From NCBI GenBank assembly GCA_041398665.1, contig JAWKUH010000012.1, positions 1 through 64,000 on the forward strand: a DNA stretch of 64,000 nt. Direction: 5' to 3'. Under the pieces are notes generated by a model, which was given only the letters and a program-made list of their open reading frames with translations, was not told the origin of the DNA and did not search any database. A program made the translations under genes and the position numbers. This document shows, piece after piece, positions 9,064 to 17,304 of the stretch (positions within the stretch are counted from its first letter, which is position 1; the number at the start of each line of letters is the position of its first letter). Source of the DNA: Rohdeia sp041398665. GTDB taxonomy: Bacteria > Planctomycetota > UBA1135 > GCA-002686595.

Positions 9064-9640
9064 GGGGAAGGCGAAGAACCGGAAGGTGCCGAGCGCAGCG
9101 CCTCGTGCACTTCGCGAGCGTGGCGCGCCTACCGGCCGCGCGGTTGGAAACACAGAGCACACGAAGCACACGGCGCCGCCTGCGGCGGCGGACCACACTG
9201 AGGAACGCAGGCACCCGGGCGCGCCGCGCTGCGCGGGTCCTGCGTCCGCGCCGCGGAGCGGCGCCTTCGTGCTCTTCGTGTCCTTCTGCCGTCCCCGTGT
9301 TTCCTGCGTGGACCTTCGGCGCCGAAGGCGCCGAGCGCAGCGCCTCGTGCTCGTCCCGAGCGTGCGCGATCGCCGGCTGCGAACACGAAGCACGAAGAAC
9401 ACGGGCGCCGCCTGCGGCGGCGGACCACTCGGAAGCGACGCAGGGACCCGCGGGGTGCGATGCGCCCCGCGGGTCCCAGCGTTCCAGCGCCGCGAAGCGG
9501 CGCCTTCGTGCTCTTCGTGTCCCTTCTGCCGTTCCCTTCGTGTTTCCTGCGTGGACTTCGGCGCCGAAGGCGCCGAGCGCAGCCGCCAGCACGGGTCGAG
9601 CACCGTGCGAGCGAGACGCGGGACGCTCGCGCAGCGCCCC
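9064..9640. repeat. intergenic palindromic repeat cluster, copy A (two tandem units of about 239 bp)
   Basis: No convincing gene lies here. The stretch holds two direct units. The segment CCTTCGTGCTCTTCGTGTCC occurs at 9264 and 9503, and a GCGCCGCCTGCGGCGGCGGACCAC-type block at about 9173 and 9404. Each unit is itself palindromic. Pyrimidine arms (CTTCGTG, TTTCCTGCGTGGA) face purine arms (CACGAAG, GGAAACACAG), with GC hairpins such as CTTCGGCGCCGAAG and a centre at 9443-9477 (13-bp arms GGGACCCGCGGGG, 9-nt loop). The same family recurs inverted at 51.34-51.98 kb. Open frames across it are low-complexity by-products. Confidence 0.75.
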
Positions 9641-9679
9641 CTCGGCCGCGCATCGGGCGGGCTGGCATGATGGTGAGGC

Positions 9680-10867
9680 ATGGCGTCCGTCTCCTTCACA
9701 CGCACGCTGCGAGCGCTCGGCACCGACCGGTTCGCCGGCGCCGGGACGGCGATGGTGATCGCCGTCGTCGCGATCGGCGGCTGGCTCGCCTGGTTCGTGC
9801 TCGCGCGGGTCGACGTCGTCGCCACGAGCCTCGAGGCGCGCGTCGCCGTCGAGCGCTCCGTCCACCCCGTCGTCTCCGTCGCCGCGGGACGCGCGGTGCG
9901 CAGCGAACTCGCCCTGGGTCGGCGGGTCGAGGCCGGCGACGCGCTCGTCGTGCTCGACTCCACCGAGGAGGAACTGCGGCTCGACGAACGTCGCGCGCGC
10001 ACGGAGTCGCTCGAACGCCAGATCGAGGCGATCGAACGCGAGATCGCCGCGCGCCGCGACGCCCACGAGGCGAGCGGTTCGTCGGACGACGCCGCGCTGC
10101 GCGCGTCCGAGCTCGAACACCGCACCGCCGAGCTCGCCGCCGAACTCGCCGCGGAGGAACTCGCGCGCCTCGAGCGCCTGGGGAGCGGCGGCGTGTCCGA
10201 GTCCGACGTCGCGCGCGCGCGGCTCGAGTCGCAGCGCGCCGCCGCGGACGTCGAACGCACGCTGATCCTCACCGAGAAGCTCGGCGTCGACGTCCGGCGC
10301 GCCGCGTCCGAGCGCGAGGCCGCGATCGACGCGCTCGTGCGCGAACGCGAGCGCCTCGCGGGCGAGCTCGCCGCGGTGCGCGCCGACGCGCGTTCGCTCG
10401 AGAACGCCGTGCGCGACCGTGTCCTCACGGCGCCGGCCGACGGCGAGATCGCCGACGCCGTCGACGTCGCGGTCGGCACGTTCGTCGAGCGCGGCGCTCC
10501 CCTCGGCGCGATCGTCTCGTCGGGTCGGCTCGCGATCTCCGCCGACTTCGCCGCGGGCGACGCCGTCGGACGCATCCGTCCGGGCAGTCCCGCACACGTC
10601 ACCTTCGTCGGCTTCCCGCGCGCGGAGTACGGCGAGCTCGCCGCCACCGTCCGCAGCGTCGGCACCGAGGCGCAGGACGGTCGCGTCCGCGTCGAGCTCG
10701 ATCTCGACGACCCCGGTTCGTCGGTCGTCCCGGTGCAGCACGGCATGCCGGTGCGCGTCGAGGTCGTCGTCGAGCGCGCGTCGCCGCTCGACATCGTGCT
10801 GGCGTCGTCGGGGCGCGCGCGTCCGGTCGACGGCGTCCAGGGATCCGGAGCGGCCCGCTCGCGATGA
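9680..10867 (+). CDS. HlyD-family secretion adaptor of the graspetide export locus
   Basis: This is a 395-residue protein with one N-terminal membrane segment (residues about 24-48). A lipoyl-like half follows (AAGRAVRSELALGRRVEAGDALVVLDS), then a long coiled-coil hairpin (about 105-240, with many EIAARRDA and ELAAELAAEELARLERL type heptads). The matching lipoyl half is RVLTAPADGEIADAV, and a C-terminal beta-barrel contains GDAVGRIRPGSPAHV. It would bridge an inner-membrane ABC exporter across the periplasm. The stop overlaps the ATG of the C39-ABC gene (ATGA), showing translational coupling. This layout resembles the HlyD/C39-ABC/ABC trio of NHLP-type peptide export loci. It has no frameshift, unlike its two downstream partners. 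Confidence 0.85.
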   Translation: MASVSFTRTLRALGTDRFAGAGTAMVIAVVAIGGWLAWFVLARVDVVATSLEARVAVERSVHPVVSVAAGRAVRSELALGRRVEAGDALVVLDSTEEELRLDERRARTESLERQIEAIEREIAARRDAHEASGSSDDAALRASELEHRTAELAAELAAEELARLERLGSGGVSESDVARARLESQRAAADVERTLILTEKLGVDVRRAASEREAAIDALVRERERLAGELAAVRADARSLENAVRDRVLTAPADGEIADAVDVAVGTFVERGAPLGAIVSSGRLAISADFAAGDAVGRIRPGSPAHVTFVGFPRAEYGELAATVRSVGTEAQDGRVRVELDLDDPGSSVVPVQHGMPVRVEVVVERASPLDIVLASSGRARPVDGVQGSGAARSR

Positions 10868-13629
10868 CGTCGTCCGCGGGACGCAGGCGCCGCGCACCCG
10901 AGGTGGTGCAGTCGTCGCCCGTCGACTGCGGTCCGGCGGTGCTCGCGTCCTTCCTCGCCCTGCACGGCATCCAGGTCCCCGTCGAGCGACTGCGCGACCT
11001 GCTCGGCACGGACGTGGACGGCACGTCGACGTCGGCGCTGCGCCGCGTCGCGCGCTCGTTCGGACTCGACGCGCGACAGTTCCACGTCCCGCGGGGACAC
11101 CTCGTCGACGCGAGCCGGACGCTGCTGCCCGCCGTCGTCGTCACGCGGCGCGAGGACGGCGCGAACCACTTCGTGCTGTGCGAGCGGCTCGGACCGCGCG
11201 GCTTCGACGTCATGGACCCCGCGATCGGTCGGACGCGCGTCGCCGCCGAGCTCTTCCTCCGCGACGTGGTCGAGATCGCGCACGCCGTCGCCGCGCACGA
11301 GTGGCGCGCGTGGGCGGGAAGCCCGGGCTACGCGGAGCCCCTGCGCGAACGGCTCGTCCGACTCGTGTCGAGGCGGAGCGCCGCGGAGGAGCTCCTCGAA
11401 CTCGCGCGCGCCGACGCGACGTGGGTCGGCTTCGCCGCGCTGACGGCCGCGATCGCCGCGACCGAGACGCTGGTCGAACGCGGCGCGGTGCGGCGCGGCG
11501 ACGAGGCGGCGTCGACGCTGCGCGTGTTCGCGAGGAGCGCCGCGACGGACGCGCGCAGCGAGCGTCCCGCCGTCGACCGCGAGTTCTGGCCGGTCGGCTT
11601 CGCCGGCGTCGACGACGGCGAGGAGCTCCTGCTCGTCCGCGGCGCGGTCGTCCTCGGTGCGACGGGTCGCGTCGAGCCGAGCGAGGACGCGCGCGAACCT
11701 GCGACGAGCGAACCGTCGCACGACGTCGGACGCGCGGCCGAGCGCGTCCGCGGCCCGCTCGCCCGCATCGCGTCGGTCGTGCGCGAGGACGCTCGCGGTG
11801 CGGCGGTGCTCGCGCTCCTCGCGCTCTTCGGCGCCGCGGCGGCGGTGTTCGTGCAGGCGCTGCTGCTGCGCGCGCTGCTCGACGTCGGCACGCGCCTGCC
11901 CCTGCCCGAGACACGGACCGTGGCGGTGCTCGCGCTCGCGCTGTTCGCCGTGCTCGCGGCGACGCTCGACGGCGCGATCGCGTTCCAACTGGCGCGCGTC
12001 GGCCGCAGGCTCGAGGACGCGGCTGCGGACGACGTTCGCGGTCGCGTCGCGCAGCTCAGCGACCGCTTCTTCGCCAGCCGACCCGGCTCCGACGTCGCGG
12101 AGCGTGCGCACTCCTCGGATTCGTCCGCGCGCTGCCGAACGAACTCGGTCCAGGTCCTCCGCGCGACCTTCGAGGCTCGCCCTCACGACCGCGGGCATCA
12201 CGTGGATCGACCCGGGCGTCGCGCCGATGGCGATCGCCGCCGCCGTCACCTCGCCGGTCCCGTGGCTCTTCGGACGCCGCGTGATCCAGGTGCGCGACAT
12301 GCGCGTGCGGACGCACGTCGGCGCGTTGGCGCGCTTCCACCTCGACGCGTTGCTCGGGATCGTGCCGCTGCGCGTTGCACGGAGCGGAGCGCACCATCGC
12401 CCGCGAGCACGAGCGTTGCTCGTGCAGTGGCGCAGAGCGAGTCTCGGTCTCGCGCGCGCATGTAACTGCTCGACGCGCTCCTCGCCGCGGTCGGCTACGG
12501 CTTCGCCGTGTGGATCGTCGCCGCGCACGTCGGCGCGCACGGCACCGCCGGCGGCGCGCTGCTGCTCGTGTACTGGGCGCTCGGATTTGCCCGTCCTCGA
12601 GGAAGCTCGCGATCGCGGCGCAGCGTGTGCCGGGCGTCCGCAACGCGGCGGCGCGCGCGTTCGGGACGATCGACGCCGAGCCGGAGTTCGGGAGCGAGCC
12701 CGGGACCGAGGTCGCGCGCGGACCCGTGCTCGTCCCCCACTCGCCCAGCCGGCCGTCGCTCCACTGCGTCAGCCGCGCCGCCCGGAGGAGAGCGTGCTGC
12801 GCGCGGCAGGGTCCGGCGCCGCCGTCGGCGCACCGTTCGCCGAACGCGCGGCCGGGGCGAACGACGTCGGCCCCGACGTCGCGAGGGGCGTGCGCGTCGA
12901 GCTGCGTCGCGCCTGCGTCGCGCCCGGCGAGACGCTCGTCCTCGAGGACCTGGACCTCGAGTTCGCGAGCGGCGAGCACGTGGCGATCGTCGGTCCGTCG
13001 GGAGCGGGCAAGTCGACGCTCGTCGCGACGCTCCTCGGACTGCGCACCGACTATCGGGCGGACGGCTCCTCGTCGACGGCGAGCCGCTCGTCGGCGACGC
13101 GGTGCACGCCGCTTGCGGCGTCGACGGCGTGGGTCGATCCGACGGTGCGGCTGTGGAACCGGTCGCTGCTCGAAGAACCTGCTGTACGGCGCGGACGCCT
13201 CGGTGCGGGACGGATCGCGGACCGCCGATCGGCCGAACTCAGAGAGCTGCTCGAGCGCTTCGACGGACTCGCGGCGCCGCTCGGCGAGGGCGCGCTCGTG
13301 TCGGGCGGCGAGGGTCAGCGCGTGCGTCTGGCGCGAGCGACGGTGCGCGGCGACGTGCGGCTCGCGCTGCTCGACGAGCCCTTCGGCGGTCTCGGCGCGG
13401 ACGTGCGCGCCCGGCTGCTGCGGCGCGCGCGCAGGGTCTGGGCGCACGCGACGCTCCTGTGCGTCACGCACGACCTCGACGAGACGCGCGAGTTCGACCG
13501 CGTCGTCGTGATCGAGCACGGGCGCGTCGTCGAGGACGGCGTGCCGAGCGAGTTGCTCGCGGACCGAGCTTCGCGCTTCGCGCGTCTCGTCGCCGACGAC
13601 CGCGAACAGCGCGGTTCGCTCGGGACTGA
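10864..13629 (+). CDS. C39-peptidase-containing ABC exporter (PCAT-like), multiply frameshifted after about 12.1 kb
   Basis: The N-terminus is a C39 peptidase domain. SSPVDCGPAVLASFLALHG carries the nucleophile Cys22 with Gln16 ahead of it, GANHFVLCE carries His102 and DVMDPAIG carries Asp118, so the catalytic triad is complete. These domains cut leader peptides after Gly-Gly type sites during export. Transmembrane segments follow from 11.8 kb. From about 12110 on, the coding frame must be switched at least eight times to recover a normal ABC transmembrane region (ITWIDPGVAPMAI, LLIVYWALG-like pieces). The ATPase domain is recognisable: GPSGAGKSTL Walker A at about 13.0 kb, SGGEGQRVRLARA signature and LALLDEPFGG Walker B at about 13.3 kb. 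The end near 13629 is approximate. I read the indels as sequence error, but decay cannot be excluded. Confidence 0.78.
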
Positions 13630-15760
13630 GCCGGCTGGAGGCGCGTCCGCGTCGAGCGCGATCGGCCGTCGAGGAGGCGCGACCGTGACGCTTCCGACGA
13701 GGCGCTGTGGCCGAGAGGCGCGCGGACGGGCGAGGCGCGCTCGAGGCGCTGGCGCGGCGCGCAGGGCTCCGACCCGCGCGCGTCGAACCGCCGCGATCCA
13801 CCGGCGCCGACGTCGACGCGAGCGTCGAGGCCGCACCGCCAGGCTATCGACCTCGACGTGGTCCGCGTCACCGCGAGACGCGACGAGATGGGTCGCATGC
13901 TGCGCGACGGCGCGCCCGCGCTCGTCCGCGTCGGCGGAGGGACGGCCGCGCTGCTCGACGTGCGCGGCGCGACGACGCGACTCGTCGCGCGCGACGGGAC
14001 GACGCTGCGCGTGCCGCTCGCCGCTGCGCGACGCCCTCCCGACTGCGCAACGCGCTCGCGGCCGAGGACGAGTTGCGCGCTCCTGGTCGAGGCCGGGCTC
14101 GACGACCGCGCCCGCGCGAGCACTCCTCGACGCGATCGCCGACGCGGCGCTCGGCGGTGCCGAGATCGACGCCGGCGTCTTCGTGCTGCGAGCGCCCGCG
14201 CACCGACCGTTCAGCGAGCAACTCGGGCGCGCGCGCCTCGCGCCAGGCTCATCCTGCTCCTCTTCATGCTCCACGCTCTCCCTCGCGCTCTTCGTCGGCT
14301 CCCTGGTACCTCGTCGGGCGCGGCGCGCTCGAGGGCGCTTCGAAGACCCGCGTGGATCGCCGCCTGGGCGCTGGCGCTCGGGCGATCCGTGCCGATCCGC
14401 GCGTACGAGAACTTCGTCGAGTCGGCGCTCGCCGTCGACGTCGGCGCACTGCTCAAGCGACGACTGCTCGCCGGGACCGCGCGGCTCGATCCCGACGAGG
14501 TGCGCGGCGACGGTGCCGGTGCGCACCTCTCGCGCGTCGTCGAGACGGGTCGATCGAGCACGGCCTCGGGACGGCGCTGTTCCTCGCGCTGACTCCCCGT
14601 CGCTGTGGGTCGCGTCGCAGGGAGCGAGCGGCGCACGCTGCAGTCGTTGCACCTCCCTCGCGTGGATCGTCCTCGCGCTCGTCGTCGGTCGCGTGCTCCA
14701 CCTGCGCAACGCGCGGGCGACCGACGCGCGGCTCGCCGCGACGCACGACCTCGTCGACGCATGACGGTCATCCCGCCGCGTCCAGGCGCGCGAGGAGGAC
14801 CTGCACCGCGGCGAGGACGAACTCCTGACCGAGCACCTCGAGGCCGGTGCGCGCGCGGACACCGTCTCGGTCTGGTCGGGAGCGCTTGCCGCCGACGGGT
14901 TTCGCGGCGCTCTCCTTCTGCGCGCTCGCTCCGGCGATCGCGCGCGGCGAGCTGCGACGACGGCCTCGGTCGCCGTCGCGATCGGCGCCGTCCTCCTCGG
15001 ACAGCAGGCGCTCGCGAAACTCGTCGGGGCGACCGCCGCGATCTCCTCGCTCGCGGTCTCCTGGCGCGCGGCGGGTCGCCTGTTCCGCGCGGGCGCGCGC
15101 CGCGAGTCGACCGGCATCACCGGGGTCGACGTGCCGCGCAACCACGGCGAGGGACTGCTCTCCGTCCGGCGCGTCTCGTTCGACTACGGCCGCGCGGGTC
15201 GCGACGTCCTGCACGACGTCGACCTCGAACTCTCGCGCGGCGACCGCGTCGTCCTCGAGGGCCCGTCGGGCAGCGGGAAGAGCACGCTCGCGGCGCTCGC
15301 GCTCGGACTGCGACGGCCGAGCGGCGGGACGATCCTCGCGTCCGGACTCGATCGCGCGTCCCTCGGTGCGCGGCGCTGGCGCACGCGCGTCTCGGCCGCA
15401 CCGCAGGAGCACGAGAACCACGTCTTCACGGGCAGCTTCGTGTTCAACGTCCTGCTCGGTCGCGCGTGGCCGCCGTCGCCCGACGACCTCGCGGAGGCGG
15501 AGACGCTGTGTCGCGAGCTCGGACTCGGCGACCTCGTCGACACGATGCCCGACGGGATGTGGCAGCAGGTCGGCGAGACCGGCTGGCGCCTGTCGCACGG
15601 CGAACGCGCGCGGCTGTTCGTCGCGCGCGCGCTGCTCCAGGGCGCCGACACGGTCGTGCTCGACGAGAGCCTGGGAGCGCTCGACACGGAGAGTCGGCGC
15701 CGCGTGCTCGCGTGCGCCGGCGCGCGCGCGGGGGCTCTCGTGGTCGTCGCCCACCCCTGA
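13630..15760 (+). CDS. second ABC exporter of the graspetide locus (N-terminal regulatory-like domain, TMD, ATPase), frameshifted in its first two thirds
   Basis: The start cannot be fixed because of indels. Protein-like pieces begin near 13.7 kb. The order is a soluble N-terminal domain (VRVTARRDEMGRMLRDG, LVRVGGGTAALLDVRG), then a transmembrane domain (LILLLFMLHAL, WIAAWALALGRSVPI, LLKRRLLAGTARLDPDEVR) and an intact ATPase domain from about 15.1 kb. The ATPase has GPSGSGKSTLAALALGL Walker A, QQVGETGWRLSHGERARL signature, TVVLDESLGALD Walker B and the switch His in VVVAHP just before the stop. No Cys-His-Asp peptidase triad is visible in its N-terminal domain. Its place after the C39 exporter fits the two-ABC arrangement of NHLP-type peptide export systems. 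The gene ends 224 bp before the precursor gene. Confidence 0.72.
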
Positions 15761-15896
15761 GCGACCGGGCCGCCGCGGACCCGCACCGCCTTCACGGATC
15801 GGGCGGGCCGGCCCGTCCGCGGGCTTCCGTTCGGCCGCCGTCAGGGCGCCGTGCGTCGGGCCGAGGCGGCGACGGAACCCGCCGCAACGGCAGGGG

Positions 15897-15925
15897 TTGC
15901 CGTCCGCGGAGCCCCTCCCTAGGCT
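15897..15925 (+). promoter_or_regulatory. candidate sigma-70 promoter of the graspetide precursor
   Basis: A TTGCCG box (15897-15902) and a TAGGCT box (15920-15925) are separated by exactly 17 bases in the 224-bp gap before the precursor gene. Transcription from here would give a leader of roughly 53 nt. A purine-rich GAGGAG (15974-15979) sits 5 nt before the ATG as ribosome-binding site. In GC-rich DNA the two-box match is suggestive only. Confidence 0.4.
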
Positions 15926-15984
15926 GGCCTGCGTCCCGTTCGCACGAACATCCGTGACCGACGAGATCGGTCGAGGAGATCGCC

Positions 15985-16197
15985 ATGGAAGACACCAAGC
16001 AGAAGCCGTTCTTCGCTCGCTACCTCGAAGGCCAGACCACCGACGACCGCACGACGTTCCCCGAGGTGGACGCGGACGTGAAGGGTGGGAAGTCGTCGCG
16101 CTACAAGGCGATCTACGGCACGCTCAAGTACCCCTCCGACTCCGACGAGGGTCCGATCTTCGTCACGCTGAAGTTCCCCTCGGACTCCGAGGGTTGA
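15985..16197 (+). CDS. mdnA: microviridin-type graspetide precursor peptide with two core motifs
   Basis: This is a 70-residue peptide. Its leader carries PFFARYL at residues 8-14, the helix motif that microviridin ATP-grasp ligases bind (PFFARFL in cyanobacteria). The C-terminal half has two cores of the TxKYPSD class: TLKYPSDSDE at 46-55 and TLKFPSDSE at 61-69. In microviridins the Thr and Ser esterify downstream Asp/Glu and the Lys forms an amide with the last Glu. Core 1 has all partners (Thr46-Asp52, Ser51-Asp54, Lys48-Glu55). Core 2 ends Ser-Glu-Gly, so the lactam partner is absent. A Gly-Gly at 34-35 could be cut by the upstream C39 exporter, leaving a 35-residue product with both cores. 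A good SD precedes the ATG. The two ligase genes follow directly. Confidence 0.93.
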   Translation: MEDTKQKPFFARYLEGQTTDDRTTFPEVDADVKGGKSSRYKAIYGTLKYPSDSDEGPIFVTLKFPSDSEG

Positions 16198-16243
16198 TCG
16201 CAGGACGTCGAACGACGAACGACGGGTGACGAGCCCGATCGGA

Positions 16244-16284
16244 GCGAGGGCCGCGCGGCGCACCGACGACCGCGCGGCCCTCGC
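16244..16284 (+). terminator. strong stem-loop between precursor and ligase genes (likely attenuator)
   Basis: A perfect 15-bp inverted repeat (GCGAGGGCCGCGCGG at 16244-16258 and its complement at 16270-16284) with an 11-nt loop lies in the 114-bp gap between the precursor and the first ATP-grasp gene. No T-tract follows. It is therefore better read as a partial terminator or mRNA-stabilising end that keeps precursor mRNA in excess over enzyme mRNA, as is common in RiPP loci. Confidence 0.65.
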
Positions 16285-16311
16285 GCGTACGAGGGAGCTC
16301 CCGGACCGACC

Positions 16312-17304
16312 ATGGCGACGCGCGACACCGTCCTCGTCCTCACGCACCGCGACGACTTCTACACGGTCGATCGCGTCGCGCAGGAGCTCGTGCAACGCGG
16401 CGCGCGCCCGATCCGCGTCGACGGCGACCGCTTCCCCACCGAGGTGCGACTGTCGTCGCGCGAGGGTGTCGGCGGAGCGTCGCGAGTCCTCGAGACCGCG
16501 GACGCGCGCGCGACGAGCGACGAGATCCGCGCGGTGTGGGTGCGGCACCTCTTCCCCGCGCGCTACGACGGCCGCGCCATCGACGAGCGCTTCCGCGAGG
16601 GCGCGATGCGCGAGTCGGCGGCGGCGCTCGAGGGCTTCCTCGGCGGGATGCCGGACGTGCGCTGGATCGACCGGCTCGACGCGGGCCGAAGCGCGGCGGA
16701 GAAGCTGCGGCAGCTCCGCATCGCGAGCGAGGTCGGTCTCACCGTCCCGCGAACGCTGGTGACGAACGACCCCGACGCGCTGCGCACGTTCGCGGAGGAG
16801 ATCGGCGGCGACCTCGTCGCGAAACTCCTGACCCGCCTCTCGACCGGAATGGAGAAGCAGAGCTTCTCCGTGCCGACGAGCCTCGTCAGCGAGGCCGACC
16901 TCGTCGACGCGGGATCGCTCTCGCTCTGCCCGATGGTGTTCCAGGAACTCGTCCCGAAGGCGGTCGAACTGCGCATCGCGTACGTCGGCGGACGCCTGTT
17001 CACCGGCGCGATCGACGCGTCGGGTTCGAGCACCGGAAGGATCGACTGGCGCGAGGCCGACCCGAGCGAGGCCTCCTGGCAGGAGGGCGACGTGCCCGAC
17101 GAAGTGGCGAACTCCTTGCGCGCCCTGATGCAGCGACTCGGACTCGTGTACGGCGCCATCGACGTCATCCGGACCCCGGAGGGCGAGCACGTCTTCCTCG
17201 AGGTCAACCCGAACGGCGAGTGGGGCATGCTCGAGTTCGTTCTCGGGCTCCCCGTCGCCGCCGCACTGGCGGACGAACTCCTGCGAGAACCCGGAGAGGC
17301 ATGA
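16312..17304 (+). CDS. mdnB: MdnB/MvdC-type ATP-grasp ligase (lactam-forming graspetide maturase)
   Basis: This is a 330-residue ATP-grasp protein. The N-terminal domain reads VLVLTHRDDFYTVDRVAQEL and PIRVDGDRFPTEVRLSS, then VWVRHLFPARYD, as in microviridin ligases. The middle carries LRQLRIASEVGLTVPRTLVTN and LVAKLLTRLSTGM, followed by PMVFQELVPKAVELRIAYVGG. The ATP/Mg site is EHVFLEVNPNGEWGMLE near residues 297-313. The THxxDFYTVDRVA opening and the NPxGEWGMLE ending match the MdnB (MvdC) branch, which closes the Lys-Glu amide. The MdnC branch has NPxGEFFWLE instead. The stop overlaps the ATG of the second ligase (ATGA), so the two are translationally coupled. Substrate is the precursor 114 bp upstream. 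Length is normal for the family. Confidence 0.92.
   Translation: MATRDTVLVLTHRDDFYTVDRVAQELVQRGARPIRVDGDRFPTEVRLSSREGVGGASRVLETADARATSDEIRAVWVRHLFPARYDGRAIDERFREGAMRESAAALEGFLGGMPDVRWIDRLDAGRSAAEKLRQLRIASEVGLTVPRTLVTNDPDALRTFAEEIGGDLVAKLLTRLSTGMEKQSFSVPTSLVSEADLVDAGSLSLCPMVFQELVPKAVELRIAYVGGRLFTGAIDASGSSTGRIDWREADPSEASWQEGDVPDEVANSLRALMQRLGLVYGAIDVIRTPEGEHVFLEVNPNGEWGMLEFVLGLPVAAALADELLREPGEA

Noticed and set aside
4233..9110. A 1625-codon open frame on the minus strand covering the HExxH and rhomboid genes
   Set aside because: It is antisense to well-supported genes and rich in Arg/Gly/Asp low-complexity sequence, as expected from GC-rich DNA. Only its last 90 or so codons (the adaptor C-terminus) are real.
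9064..9640. CRISPR array
   Set aside because: Only two long units, strongly palindromic, no short uniform repeats or unique spacers, and no cas genes.
8960..9670. Possible basic protein starting MVGVVV or MGKAKNRK across the repeat region
   Set aside because: The frame runs through the tandem palindromic units and has no family-like sequence; its first part is the shifted end of the rhomboid gene.
10864..15760. Calling both ABC exporters pseudogenes
   Set aside because: Interruptions are almost all single-base indels and the remaining sequence is well conserved with intact active-site motifs, which fits assembly error better. It is kept as an open finding.
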